The notes beneath the pieces are model-generated. The model saw only the letters and a list, made by a program, of their open reading frames with translations. It was not told the origin of the DNA and did no database searches. A stretch of 64,000 bases of DNA from contig JAPYXD010000738.1 of the NCBI GenBank assembly GCA_030998225.1, positions 248,001-312,000 of the forward strand, read 5' to 3'. Positions 1 through 9,999 of this stretch are shown here, piece by piece (position 1 is the stretch's first letter; every line of letters begins with the position of its first letter). Made by a program: the position numbers and the translations under genes. The stretch comes from Diplolepis rosae. Taxonomy: Eukaryota; Arthropoda; Insecta; Hymenoptera; Diplolepididae.

Positions 1-180
1 TGATATTTCGGTTATTGGGGATAAATTTTGGGTTGTTTTATTACTTGCTGATTCTGCCTCAGAATTTCTTAACTGAGAACTTCCTGGTTTAGATTCGGTG
101 GAAGTTTCGTCGATTTTTCTTTTTCCATATTTATGAGAACATTTATTTGAAATAAATTTTTCTGTTTTTCTAAAAATTGT
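1..180 (-). CDS. Partial open frame at window edge, unknown
   Basis: Sixty codons are open on the minus strand, from just after a TGA at 183-181 to the window edge. The reading is Lys/Arg-rich at first (KRKIDETSTES) and then Ser/Asn/Thr-rich, a composition often seen at the N-terminus of domesticated or hAT/ZMYM-type transposase proteins, but no domain can be named. A polypyrimidine-AG stretch near the start could be a splice acceptor. It may be the edge of a transposon gene or chance. No function is claimed. Confidence 0.2.
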
Positions 181-189
181 TCAAAGAAT

Positions 190-480
190 TCGATATCGTT
201 ATTGATCTCTCTAATTTCGATATCTTTTGACTTTAAATTTCTTGCTCGGGGACGTTTAAAAGTATGTTTTCGTTAAAGGCATTTATTATACAGTGCTTAC
301 AAAATATGACATAAAATTTCAAATACGAGTGATGACTCAATTTATTCACGATTATATTTTTTAAAATAATTTACCTAAACAATTCTTATTTATAGAAACT
401 AATGAAAATAAATTTTATTTTGAGTATCGCTTTTTCTTTTTTGTTTTGTGGGATAAATTTTAATCCTGATTCAAAAAATT
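190..480. other. AT-rich DNA without recognisable gene
   Basis: No coding region, RNA gene or clear repeat is seen here; it is ordinary AT-rich sequence. Confidence 0.5.
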
Positions 481-727
481 ATAATTTGAGGATGTCTGAG
501 CGTGTTACCGCTAGCCCTTGTTCAATATAATCCTCCTCGAGCGACTGGTTACGCTATAAGGGGTTAAATCCTCAAACGAATTTTTTAAATTTCAGTAATT
601 GAATTTTTAAGATGAAATTTATTAAATTAATCCCAAATCCACTTTCGAGACTGTAATTTGAGGACGGCTGTGCGTTTTACCGCTGGCCCTTGTTCGATAT
701 AATCATCCTCGAGCGACTGGTTACGCT
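481..727. repeat. Diverged direct repeat pair of ~75 bp
   Basis: Two ~75-bp units at 481-555 and 653-727 share most bases, including the end CTCGAGCGACTGGTTACGCT. They are 172 bp apart in the same orientation. They could be remnants of a tandem array or two fragments of one mobile-element end. No coding content is supported. Confidence 0.7.
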
Positions 728-851
728 GTGAGGAATTGTGTCCTCTACAAATCTCAATCGTAGGGTTGAAATCAATTAAAAATAAATTATATCTTTTTTG
801 TTTGTGTCTGTGTTTAACAATTCGGTACTTCAGCAATGAAAAATTATGCAA

Positions 852-1006
852 GCTAGACTCAAGCACAGAATCTTGAGTAATTTTGTCATTTACAGAAGTA
901 ACGATAGTCGAAAATCAGAATTGTTGTGTACCAAATTAATTAGGCTCGACTCAAGCAATAATTTCCTGCTTAATTCTGGTACTTACAAAATTCTGATAAT
1001 CGTCGA
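852..1006. repeat. Diverged ~60-bp direct duplication
   Basis: Segments 852-911 and 942-1006 both run from a GACTCAAGCA motif to a GATAGTCGAA / GATAATCGTCGAA motif. They are about 90 bp apart and clearly diverged, consistent with an old local duplication inside a mobile element. The short open frame across them is not a credible gene. Confidence 0.45.
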
Positions 1007-1439
1007 AGTTGAATGTGTACATTTTTGTAAAATAAAAAAAGAAATTTTAATAAATTTAATTTACCCAAAAAAAAAATTTGTTATTTGAATTTAATTTGAA
1101 AATTTTTAAATTTAAAGTAGTGTAACTTGTATTGGTAAAAATGGAAAAAGAAAATTTCAAAATATTCTATTTAAATTTTAAATTAAAAAGAAAATTTTAA
1201 TTTATTTATATTTTTAATTTGTACGCGAGAATATACTTTATTCACTGGTGGTGTTTTGTATCACCTGTTATATTTTGTCACACTTGTAATATTTGTAAAA
1301 CTTATCATATGTGCTATTACTATAAGAGAAGGAATATTCGCTAAATTATTTTATGAAATCTCTCTTAATATTAATTTTATTAAAAAATTATTAAATTTAT
1401 ATTGTTTTTCATAATATTTCTATAAATTATTATACTATA

Positions 1440-1790
1440 ATATTATAATTTTATTTTAATTTAAACCAATTCCAATTCAACTCAAATAATTTAATTTTAA
1501 TTCTATTAAATTCAATTTTATCTCAATTTGATTCAATTCAAATTTTATTTTATTATAACTTAATTTTGATTTAATTTAATTCCAATTCAATCCCAATTTC
1601 AATTCAAATAATTTTATTTTAATTCAATTCAATTTCATCTCAATTTGATTCAAGTCAATTTTTATTTTTATTTAATTTAATTCCAATTCAATTCAATTCA
1701 ATTCAATTCAATTCAATTCAATTCAATTGAATTCAATTGAATTCAATTCAATTTTAATTTAAAAAATAATTTTATTTTAATTCGATTTTA
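1440..1790. repeat. AATTC-type low-complexity tract
   Basis: The tract is built of degenerate AATTC/AATTTCAATTC pentamers. A nearly pure (AATTC)n microsatellite core lies around 1685-1755 and more diverged units extend leftward. This is replication-slippage sequence. Confidence 0.85.
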
Positions 1791-1825
1791 TATATCCATG
1801 GAGGAACGTACCGACCACAGTCACT

Positions 1826-2646
1826 TGTAGCGAAATTATAATTTGGGTTAATTCCTTATGATAGTCAGGAGGGCAGACGCCGGAGAAGAGTGACTTTTCG
1901 AGGGTGAGTTCCGAATGTTAAGATGGTCCGACGGTAACTGACGAGAACTGACGAACAACTGAAGAAGACTGATTTTTCGAGGGTGAGTTCCGAATGTTGA
2001 GATGGTCCGAAGGTAAGTGACGAGAACTGAGCTCACGAACAACTGAAGAAGACTGACTTTTCGAGGGTGAGTTCCGAATGTTAAGATGGTCCGACGGTAA
2101 CTGACGAGAACTGAACTTTTGCGGATTCGCAGTCGCTTTTATGGGCAATTATCGATCGATAGTGATCCTGGTCGCCATTTTTCAATCGATACTGGTTTTG
2201 CCCTGTATATTTATGCCAAGCTCTGGTTGACCCTTGCCCGATCTTGGCACGTGGCTGATCTCCTTGGCTTTTCGCATATTGAAAAAGAGAAAGGCGAAGA
2301 ATATATTCGAATAGTTTTTCTCCTCTGGTTTCACCGACGTTCCTTCTTTTCAAATCAACTGGACTTTTAATTTCCCTGTTTTGCTGCGCCGTTCGATATT
2401 CTAGTTTACTCAGCGCATTCCGATGGGGTTTCCTCGTTCACGCCTTTGTAAGGGTTTCGACGTTTCATTCATAAGCGTTGTCTATTTATAAACTTACTAT
2501 TTCTCTTTCCCTATTACAATCTTAGTACTGTACATTTTACTTCGTATAATTAATACCTTCCAAAAGATATCGTTTATGCATGTTTTATTGCGAATAAAAT
2601 TATGATATTATAAGTAAATAAATTTTAATGGTCACAGGACGTGACA
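1826..2646 (-). mobile_element. Possible degenerate solo LTR
   Basis: Read on the minus strand the block starts TGTCACGTCCTGTGACC, close to the TGTCACGTCCCGCGACG start of the LTRs at 44825, 52448 and 54273. It has a TATAAATAG-like box near 2483-2490 and ends ...TACA, with TGT at 1826-1828 on the plus strand. Sequence beyond the 1826 edge faintly resembles a primer-binding region. No target duplication is visible. It contains the minisatellite. A truncated LTR plus leader is the favoured reading. Confidence 0.35.
1891..2114. repeat. Three-unit minisatellite (79/84 bp)
   Basis: Units start at 1891, 1970 and 2054 with TGA[C/T]TTTTCGAGGGTGAG. The first is 79 bp, the second 84 bp (it carries a GCTCA insertion) and the third is partial. 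Open frames on the minus strand here are repeat-driven and not genes. The array lies inside the LTR-like block at 1826-2646. Confidence 0.85.
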
Positions 2647-2649
2647 CTT

Positions 2650-3180
2650 TAATAACAGTATTTTAATTAACAAGTTTGTTTTTTAAAATTTACGAACTTA
2701 AAAATATGTTTATAAAGAGTGGATATGTATAATTTTGTGAATGTAAGATAGTAATGTTTGTAAAGTTACTGTTGAAATAAGTTTTAAATAAATTCAAATT
2801 CATACCATGTAAAGTGATACTACAACTTTTTTAGAATTGATAAAAGAGTGTATGAATATCTTTTAGTAAATTTTAAATTAGTATTTTACCTTCGGAAATA
2901 AATGCTCATAAATTTATACCTTGATAAAGTAGATTCCTAATTAAGTTTTTTTCTTATTAATTTGCCATTGGTTTTTGTCTAAATTCTATAAATTTGAAAC
3001 GTTATTTCACATAAAAATTAGATTCAAATTACTGTTCCTTTATTAGTTAATATAATAGTTTATTTTTATTTTTTATTCATAGCATACTGAATAATACAAA
3101 AATAAATAATATTGATTTCTATTTAGAACGTGAATTATATCGACCCTGAATAACAATATTTGTAATGTTAGATAATTGGC
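2650..3180. other. AT-rich DNA, no gene seen
   Basis: No credible ORF or RNA gene is present. The final ~55 bases (3125-3180) are homologous in inverted orientation to 42785-42830, so they belong to the large interspersed repeat described at 34430-44800. Confidence 0.5.
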
Positions 3181-3204
3181 TTTAGGGTCCATAAATGAGA
3201 AAAC

Positions 3205-3262
3205 AGTAGTTTTAATCAAACGTTTCGACTCTGATTGGAGTCCTCATCAGTGAACTTTATTT
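3205..3262 (-). ncRNA. Hammerhead-ribozyme-like motif
   Basis: On the minus strand CTGATGA (3250-3244) is followed by a stem-loop with arms GGACTC and GAGTC around CAATCA, and then GAAAC (3226-3222). This is the CUGAUGA-stem II-GAAAC core order of a hammerhead. A GTTT/AAAC pairing after GAAAC could be a short stem III. Hammerhead cores are known in Penelope-like elements and retrozymes. The cleavage triplet and stem I were not established, so activity is uncertain. Confidence 0.5.
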
Positions 3263-3954
3263 CTAGAATATGAAAAAACAACTAGTGAAAATTGCGTATG
3301 TGAGCCCCAATTTAGAGTACAACTTTGGTATTGTCTACAGAATAAAATATGATAAAATTTACATAAAATAAAACATAATCATTTTTTTGGTGAAACACAA
3401 GAGAAATCTTAAGAATTGATATTGAAACGTAACATACATTTTTTTAGAAAACATCTGAGATAAAAAACTAGACAAGTTTATGTACAAATTTAAGTGAAAC
3501 AAGAAATTCAATTTATTTAACTTGTAACTTTTTAATAAATTACATGGTTAAAATAATTTATTTTCTTCCAAATCTCTCAAAAAGAAAAAATAATCGTAGA
3601 CTTTATTTAAGGAAACGATTTTGCAGAACAACGCTTATTTCGTATCTCACATATTTTGGTGATAAAAATCGAATTTTCTTAATATTAAAAATCAAAACAT
3701 AAAACATATATCCTGTCCCGAAATGTCTTAATGAGAATTTGTAGACCTTATTTAGGCAAACAATTTTCCATCTAAACGTTTTTTTTGTATCTCACATATT
3801 TTGTCTAAAAAATTGAATTTTTGAATTTTAATCGTATTTTTTGGAATTGAAACGAAAAATATATGTTTTTTCAGAAACTGTGTGAAACAAAATTTGTAGA
3901 TCTTTTTGAAACGAACAACTTTGTATGTTACAAAAAGTCGTGAAATTTTAAAAA

Positions 3955-5010
3955 TAAAGGGTTTTCTAGTAAGGACATTACAATTTGGCATCTTTATATG
4001 AACGCATCCTTAAACTTTTTTAATGAATTGTCAATGTCAAAACGTTAGTTAAAGTCAACATTTTCATCATAGTAAAGTTCACGAACCAGCAACGTTTGGA
4101 AATTATTAAAAATTACTACCGAAATTCTGAGTCGGTGGTCGCAACTTCAAAAGCGCTTACTCCAACTTTTGGCCGTAATAATCGTCCCACCCGACAGGCT
4201 GTGCGTGCTATAATGGATAAATTCGAGACCAAATTTACACTATTGGACGTTCCGGTGCCAAAAAGACGTCGTATTGCTCGAAGCGAAGAAATAATCGCAG
4301 CTGTAAGTGCATCGATTCAAAATGAACCAAAACAGTCGATTCCACGTCGTTCTCAAGAATTGGGCATCGCTCAAACGACACTGTGGCGTATTATGCGAAA
4401 AGATCTTGGCCTACATGCTTTTAAGATTAAATTGACTCAAGAACTAAAGCCACTTGATCATTTGAAACGTCGAAATTCCTCCAATTGGGCTCTGGAAAAG
4501 CTTGAAGAAAATGAAAAATTTCATCGAAAAATCATCTTCAGCGATGAAGCTCATTTCTGTCTCAATGGCTTTGTTAACAAGCAGAATATGCGTTATTGGT
4601 CAGCAACAAACCCAAATGTGCTTCTTGAGACACCGTTGCATCCGCAGAAAGTGACTGTTTGGTGCGGTTTTCATACCGGAGGTGTGATTGTGCCGTATCT
4701 TTTCGTGGATGAAGACGACCGTCATGTTACCGTCAATGGAGAGCGCTATCGTGCTATGTTGGAAGATTATTTGTGGCCAGAATTGGATGAACTTGACATC
4801 AACGATATGTGGTTTCAACAAGACGGTGCCACTAGCCACACAGCACGCGTCACAATCGATTTATTGAAAGGCAAATTCGGTGAACGTGTTATCTCGAGAA
4901 ATGGTCCGGTCGAATGGCCGCCTCGTTCATGCGATCTAACGCCATCGGATTTCTTTTTATGGGGCCAAATCAAGTCACTGGTCTATGCCAACAAGCCAGC
5001 AACTGTGGAA
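3955..5010 (+). mobile_element. rosa-like (DD41D) Tc1/mariner element, 3' truncated
   Basis: The left end, ATAAAGGGTTTTCTAGTAAGG, matches the terminal inverted repeat of the second rosa-like copy at 40115. The right end is missing: the coding sequence breaks off near 5010 and joins a tRNA-like repeat fragment. The element therefore cannot be mobilised from its own ends. Confidence 0.75.
4069..5010 (+). pseudogene. rosa-family DD41D transposase, start lost and C-terminus missing
   Basis: It encodes a cut-and-paste transposase. An N-terminal paired-type helix-turn-helix region (with SIPRRSQELGI) is followed by the catalytic core: first Asp in IIFSDEAHF, second in WFQQDGATSHTA, third in TPSDFFLWG. 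I count 41 residues between the second and third Asp, the DD41D signature of the rosa family; DD34D mariners have 34. Aligned with the copy at 40230, the start codon here is ATA at 4069, so the first usable codon would be an internal TTG. The frame is otherwise open, but after NKPATVE it runs into a tRNA-like repeat and ends at 5097, so the last ~28 residues are not transposase. Probably inactive. Confidence 0.85.
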
Positions 5011-5092
5011 AAAAGACGATTTCGAATGCACCGGGATTCGAGCCCGGTTATTTCGATTGCCGGTCGACTGCATATACATTCGTGTAAAAATA
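5002..5092 (-). repeat. tRNA-like T-arm repeat fragment, copy 1
   Basis: It is nearly identical to 42238-42330. Read on the minus strand it holds a perfect T-arm-like hairpin, CCGGG-CTCGAAT-CCCGG, with a B-box-like GGCTCGAATCC. No A box or complete cloverleaf was found, so it is not a tRNA gene. It is better read as a tRNA-derived SINE piece or an element tail. It directly abuts the broken rosa-like transposase. Confidence 0.55.
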
Positions 5093-5170
5093 TTTAAAAA
5101 AAGGAAGAGAATTCATAGACTCTTTTAGAGGAAATGATTTTTTGTATTATCGCTTAGTTTGTAACTCATA

Positions 5171-6451
5171 TGGGTGTTAGTTGAAATTTGCCCGTTTTAC
5201 TTATAGATGTCGCTAGAGATATGTATACATTTCCATGATTTGGCATCTATGTCAAATTTTTCTATGGACAATAACCTTCAAAAATACACAATTACATCCC
5301 ACCAAAATAATAGCATCATAGTTGTTCACCTCAGTGAATATGTCGAGTTTCGTTCCAAGTAAATCGCATTTGCGGCATTCGTTGCTTTTCTTATTTCATC
5401 AAAAGAAAAAAGCAGTTGAAGCTCATCGATTGCTGGTAGAAACTTATGGTGAACATGCTCCAGTGATTAGAACATGTGAGACATGGTTCCGTCAATTTAA
5501 AAGTGGAGATTTCGATTTAACAGACAATGAACATCCTGGTGCAGCGAAAAAGTTCGAAGACGAGGATTTGCAGGCCTTATTGGATGTAGACCCAACCCAA
5601 TCGCAACAACAATTAGCACACACACTAAATGTGACCCGAGGAGCAATTTGCCAACGTTTAAAAGCCATGGGAAAAATCCAAAAGTATGGAAAATGGGTAC
5701 CACACCAACTGAACGATAGACAAATGGAAAATCGAAAAGCCATTTGTGAAATGCTGCTTCAACGGTTCGAAAGGAAATCTTTTTTGCATCGAATTGTCAC
5801 GGGGGACGAAAAATGGATTTATTTCGAGAACCCGAAGCGGAAAAATCATGGCTTTCACCTGGTGAGGTCGGCCCATCGACTCCAAGGCCAAATCGCTTTG
5901 GCCGTAAGACAATGCTCTGTGTTTGGTGTGACCAGTGTGGTGTGGTGTACTTCGAGTTATTAAAACCTGGTGAGACGGTGAATACGGATCGCCACCGACA
6001 ACAAATTATCAATTTGAATCATGCGTTGATCGAAAAACGGCCGGAATGGGCCCGAAGACATGGCAAAGTTATCCTACAACATGACAACGCACCGTCTCAT
6101 ACCGCTAAAGTGGCGAAGAACACATTAAAAGCATTGAATTGGGAAATATTATCGCACACGCCGTACTCTCCAGATCTCGCCCCGTCCGACTATCACCTTT
6201 TCGCATAGATGAGACACTCACTCGCAGAGCAGCGCTTCGCCAATTTTGAAGAAGTCGAAAAATGTCTCGTCAAATGGTTTGCCTTGAAAGAGAAAATGTT
6301 TTTTTGGAATGGTATCTATGATTTGCCTGAAATATGGGCAAAATGTGGAATACAATGGTCAATACTTTGATTAAAAATTTTTTGAGATTCCCTTGAGAAT
6401 TAAGTGTTTTATTTTTTGAAAAATCCGGCAAACTTCAACTAACACCCCTGG
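5171..6451 (+). mobile_element. mariner element 1 (~1.28 kb) with both TIRs
   Basis: The ends are inverted: TGGGTGTTAGTTGAAATTTG at the left against the complement of CAAACTTCAACTAACACCCC at the right. A TA lies at each edge. The matching empty site (CATATTTTGGTT context) is visible in the paralogous repeat near 43180, so the insertion point is well supported. Length is typical of mariner. Confidence 0.88.
5340..6370 (+). pseudogene. mariner DD34D transposase, frameshifted and nonsense-mutated
   Basis: The ATG at 5340 begins a canonical mariner transposase with an N-terminal HTH (RTCETWFRQFKSGDFDL), the linker WVPHQL, the first catalytic Asp in IVTGDEKWI, the second in QHDNAPSHTA and the third in LAPSDYHLF (34 residues between the last two). 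A single-base frame change near 5835-5860 moves the reading to another frame, where the core continues from about 5813. A TAG at 6206-6208 then stops it just after the third Asp, although homologous coding continues to the TGA near 6370. Two lesions make it inactive. Confidence 0.88.
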
Positions 6452-6715
6452 TATTTTGGTTGAAAAATGGAATTTTTGATTTTCAATAGTGTTTTTTTGG
6501 AACCAAAACATAAAATATACATCTTGTCAAAAATGTCCTACTGAGAATTTGTATACCTCATTTCGCGAATAACTTTCCATCTCAACGTTTTTTTCTTATG
6601 GCACATATTTGGTTAAAATAATGGAATTTTTGAATTTTAATCGCATTTTTTTAAATTCAAATGAAAAATATACGTTTTATCAGAAACTATGTCTGAAAAT
6701 ATTTGTATATATTAT
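6452..6715 (+). repeat. 148-bp subrepeat block between two mariners
   Basis: The large repeat resumes after mariner 1 with TATTTTGGTTGAAAAATGG and closely matches 43185-43450. It stops at 6715, where mariner 2 begins. The match to the uninterrupted copy fixes both insertion boundaries. Confidence 0.8.
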
Positions 6716-7845
6716 ACAAATACTCGACGACGGCTATAACCTCTTCGTTTGATGAAAAATGCTTCCCACGAAGGAATTTCTTGAGGTGTGGGAACAGCCA
6801 GAAGTCAGAGGGAGCTAAATCAGGCGAATAAGGTGGATGCTGCAACAATTCCTACTTTAATTCGGTTATTTTAGTGATGGTTTTTTGAGCTGTGTGAACG
6901 GGTGCATTGTCTTGATGAAAAAGGATTTTTTTCTTCTGCAAACCGGGTCTTTTTTCACGAATTTTTGCATCCAATTGATCCAAAAGGTTACAATAATATT
7001 CAGAATTTATTGTTTTGCCAGTTTGGAGATAATCCACCAACAAAATCCCTTTTGCATCCCAAAAAACTGATGCTAACACCTTCTTCGCTGATTTCTGGAC
7101 ACGAACTCGCTTCGGTGCCGAAGTGCCTGGTTGACACCACTCCTTAGCCCCTTGTTTTGATTCAGGATCATGATGGAAGACCCAAGTCTCATCCATAGTG
7201 ATGAATCGACGCAAAAAATCCTTTTTATCCTTTCGAAAACGCTCCAAATGTTGCTCAGAAAGTCGCATTCGAACGTGTTTTTGTTACATTGTGAGCGAAT
7301 GCGGCACCCATTGTGCACAGAGCTTTCTGAAACCCAAAACTTCACGTAAAATATGACTGACACTGCCTAATGAGATGTCTAGGGCCTCTGCTAAATCTCT
7401 CTCGGTCAATCGACGATCTTCCAAAACCATATCCTGTACTTTTGCTATGAATGCTGGTTTTGATGCACATTTTGGACGTCCTGAGCGTGGATCGTCTTCA
7501 ACGCTTTTTCGACCACGTCTAAACTCTAAAACCCATCGATGCACAGTTGGAAATGAAGGAGCAGCTTCCTTTAACACTTTCACCATTTTTGTATGAATTT
7601 CCGTTGCTGATAAACCTTCCAAAACAAAGAATTTTATCACTGCACGATATTCGGTTTTTTTCCATTGTTCAAAAATATACTGACACGTCAACTTCAAATG
7701 GCTTGTAAACAAACAATTAATTGACAGAGTGGAATGACACTTTGTGTATGTTCATATGAAAGATAAAATCCTAAAATGGCGTAGAAATTTTGGCTCTTCT
7801 ATTGCTCTATAGATGTCGCTTTCAAAACTTTTTGAACAACCTAGT
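6716..7845 (-). mobile_element. mariner element 2, one terminus missing
   Basis: On the minus strand the 5' end carries a mariner-like TIR, TAGGTTGTTCAAAAAGTTTT, ending near 7845. The other end stops at 6716 inside or near the end of the coding sequence, with no matching TIR. The flanks are the same large-repeat sequence, seen uninterrupted near 43440 and 44725. The element is 3'-truncated. Confidence 0.8.
6720..7712 (-). pseudogene. mariner DD34D transposase with in-frame stops
   Basis: It belongs to a different mariner lineage from the 5340 copy, with SETMAR-like motifs: HTH region DPRSGRPKC, WVPHSL linker, first Asp in FITMDETWVFHHD, second in FHQDNAPVHTA, third in LAPSDFWLF beyond a stop. 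A TAA (7286-7284) and a TAG (about 6851-6849) interrupt one otherwise continuous frame. No ATG is seen at the expected start; the first codon of the open frame at 7712 is TTG. The C-terminus is lost at the truncation. Inactive. Confidence 0.85.
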
Positions 7846-7906
7846 AGATCTTTATGTAGTAAAACATTTTTTATCATAACTTTTTTTCGTATCTCGCATA
7901 ATTTAA

Positions 7907-8441
7907 GGTAGTATTGTCGGTACGTAGCTATACAAATGAGTACTTTTTCTCATTTGCTTCACGTAGTATCTAAATTTGTCAACGTCGCATAAGAAAGCGA
8001 CTATAGATGTGTGTATAGCTGTTGACTTCTTACGACACGTGAATGGCGGGCGCTTTCACTTATTCTGCGACGTTACCACATCTATTTAATCGCCATCGGT
8101 TACTGGAGAAAAATTATATTTTTGCTTACTTACTTGGATTTCGCTACGCTTAAACGTACCCGATTGAGATGTTTTAACTTGCAAAATGATGCGTATATTA
8201 TCAATCAATGCACCAGTCATTTTTATTGAAATCTGAACTGTAGTTATGGCAGGATTTGTAAATAAACTAGGTTTCCCATAAGGTTACGTGTTAATCGTCT
8301 CAAAATGCAATTACTAATTACTCCCCGCCAGTGTACCCTAGGTTCTTAAAATTTTATCTGAGTCATTTCTGGCATAATGTTTACCAGCGAATTCAATTTT
8401 ATCAATATCTGAACTGTATTTCCATTTACGACAGTACTACC
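7907..8441. mobile_element. 535-bp MITE with TTAA-type target
   Basis: The ends are GGTAGTATTGTCGG at 7907 and the inverse CGACAGTACTACC ending at 8441. The flanks are TTAA (left) and TCAA (right). The uninterrupted target, AATTTAACTGGAAAATGG, is present at 44778-44800. It also has an internal inverted pair built on AACGTCGC (about 7980 and 8065). TTAA targeting fits piggyBac-like MITEs, but the GGTAG end is not the classic CCC start. No ORF. Confidence 0.75.
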
Positions 8442-8890
8442 TCAACTGGAAAATGGATATTGACTTTTTTAAGTTTTAACATACTGTAACTTTCATAATT
8501 TTATTTTAATCGCAAAATATTATAAGGATAATTAGTAGAGATTTACGAGAATTATCAGAAACAAGTCTTAAAATCTTTGATTTTTTCACACAGTTTTTTT
8601 CAGGAACACAAAAACTGCTCCTATTTTGACAATTTTTGTCGAATGTAGCTGGTTAACGAACTTGTCCTTACTTTTTCGGCTCCGATAATGTATGCCAAAG
8701 CTCAATTCAATCCGATAATTTTTTTCTATCGAGAGTTATCGAGTATACGACCTATTACTACTACAGACAGACAGAAACTTTCGTAAAAACCGTTTTTTCT
8801 GACTCAGGGGATCTAAAAACGTAAAAATTTGACAAAAATTCCGTAAATGATTTTTCACATAAAACCAATACTTTTTCATATGATGAGAGT
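8442..8890 (+). repeat. Distal interior of the large repeat
   Basis: It is homologous to 53290-53720 and, inverted, to 34435-34900. Shared landmarks are GTAGCTGGTTAACGAACTTG, the CAGACAGACAG tract and TTTTTTCTGACTCAGGGGATC. No coding sequence. Confidence 0.8.
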
Positions 8891-8934
8891 CTAAAAAACG
8901 TCAGATTCTAATCTTTCTTAATAATATTAATAAC

Positions 8935-9596
8935 TCTAAAATTAATTAACATTCTGACCCCCAAGATAGAATCTAGGAAAGAATTTCTAAAAATATTTTG
9001 ATTAGGTTAAGAAATCACAATGAAGACATACTGAAAAAAACCTTTTGAAATCTAAATCTAAATTGTAATTTCTTTTGTAATATCTTTCCATTAAAATAAA
9101 ACACTTTAAGGAAAATTGAAACTCCAGGTCAATCTGTAATTTCCGATGGTAATTTATATATATATACGAACTGTCATGTAAAAAATGTTAAATTCCAAAA
9201 AATTTTATTCAATGTATTTTACTTTTTAGTAAAGGTTTGTCGACTTAGCTTCATATCAAGAAAACTTTGAAGTGTAAATTCACATATAATTTATGTTATC
9301 TCTTAAATCAGCAAACACTTCATTTAGATCCATCTATTGAAATGGCCATATGTATAAGATGTTTCGTATTTAAAAAATTGTATTTAAAGTATTTTACTCC
9401 ATAAAAGTTTAAGAAGTAAAGTCTTATAGAATTAGCATCATACCAAAAAAATTTAAGGTGTAAATTCATATGCGAAGTGAGTTATAATTTATGTACATTC
9501 ATCGTAGTTTATCTTCGAAAATTAGATATTAGGTAAAAAAAGATAATTTTGCTGTGAAAAATAAAAAAATTATTACTGGCGAAAATCTTTTATAGA
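8935..9596 (+). mobile_element. Large-repeat terminal arm, first part
   Basis: It aligns along its length with the outer half of the arm at 38440-39300, and 53790-54272 aligns with its first part. Landmarks are AAATATTTTGATTAGGTTA, CTCCAGGTCAATCTGTAATT and a TATATATA tract. The arm is cut at ~9597 by the non-LTR element and resumes at ~14762. Confidence 0.7.
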
Positions 9597-9599
9597 CGC

Positions 9600-9990
9600 T
9601 GTACAGGGCTCTCCTAATACGGGTCTAGGTCTACCTGTTAAAACCAAAAAAACCCCTCTCACGAGCCAATACACCGCCCGCATAACCGCCTTTCGGCTTT
9701 AAACTTCGCGGGCAGTTGGTTCCAGCTTGAAGTCGCGTAGTACTCGTCCGTCGTCCATTCGCCCAGGACTCCCATCCGCGGGAACACGCCCGTTAGGCGG
9801 GCTGGCTAGCCGCGCTAACCAGAGGAGGAATAGGAAAATTTCTCCTTCGGTCGACGCGAACAACCAAGTCCGCCCAAGACGCAGGACCGCGGGTGCAGGC
9901 CCCGATGCGATTTCTACTGGCCCCCGTTGTTGCCGCGCTCTTCACGCCCATCGAGCTCCCTCGTCTTCATCACCAGGGTGATGAATGACT
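9600..9990 (-). other. 3' region of the non-LTR element
   Basis: GC-rich sequence lies downstream of ORF2 on the minus strand. The plus-strand open frames here are composition artefacts. It is likely the end of ORF2 plus the 3' UTR; no structure was resolved. Confidence 0.4.
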
Positions 9991-9999
9991 CGAAAAGCA

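Larger units (their letters stand above)
3265..8890 (+). mobile_element. Large repeat, copy 1 interior with 148-bp subrepeats
   Basis: This is interior sequence of the interspersed repeat also seen at 34430-35500 (inverted), 42950-43605 and 53288-53760. Its signature is a tandem series of ~146-158-bp units, each with CGTATCTCACATATTTT followed by a variant of GGTCTACAAATTC/GTAGACCTCATTT. Nested inside are the rosa-like element (3955-5010), a tRNA-like piece, mariner 1 (5171-6451), mariner 2 (6716-7845) and a MITE (7907-8441). The right end has a CAGACAGACAG tract near 8765 and leads into the arm that starts near 8935. No conserved ORF belongs to the repeat itself. Confidence 0.7.

Noticed and set aside
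2081..2353. ORFs across the 79/84-bp minisatellite
   Set aside because: Open frames arise from repetition of one unit and carry no conserved domain.
5002..5092. tRNA gene
   Set aside because: Only a T-arm-like hairpin and B-box-like core are present; no acceptor, D or anticodon arms fold.
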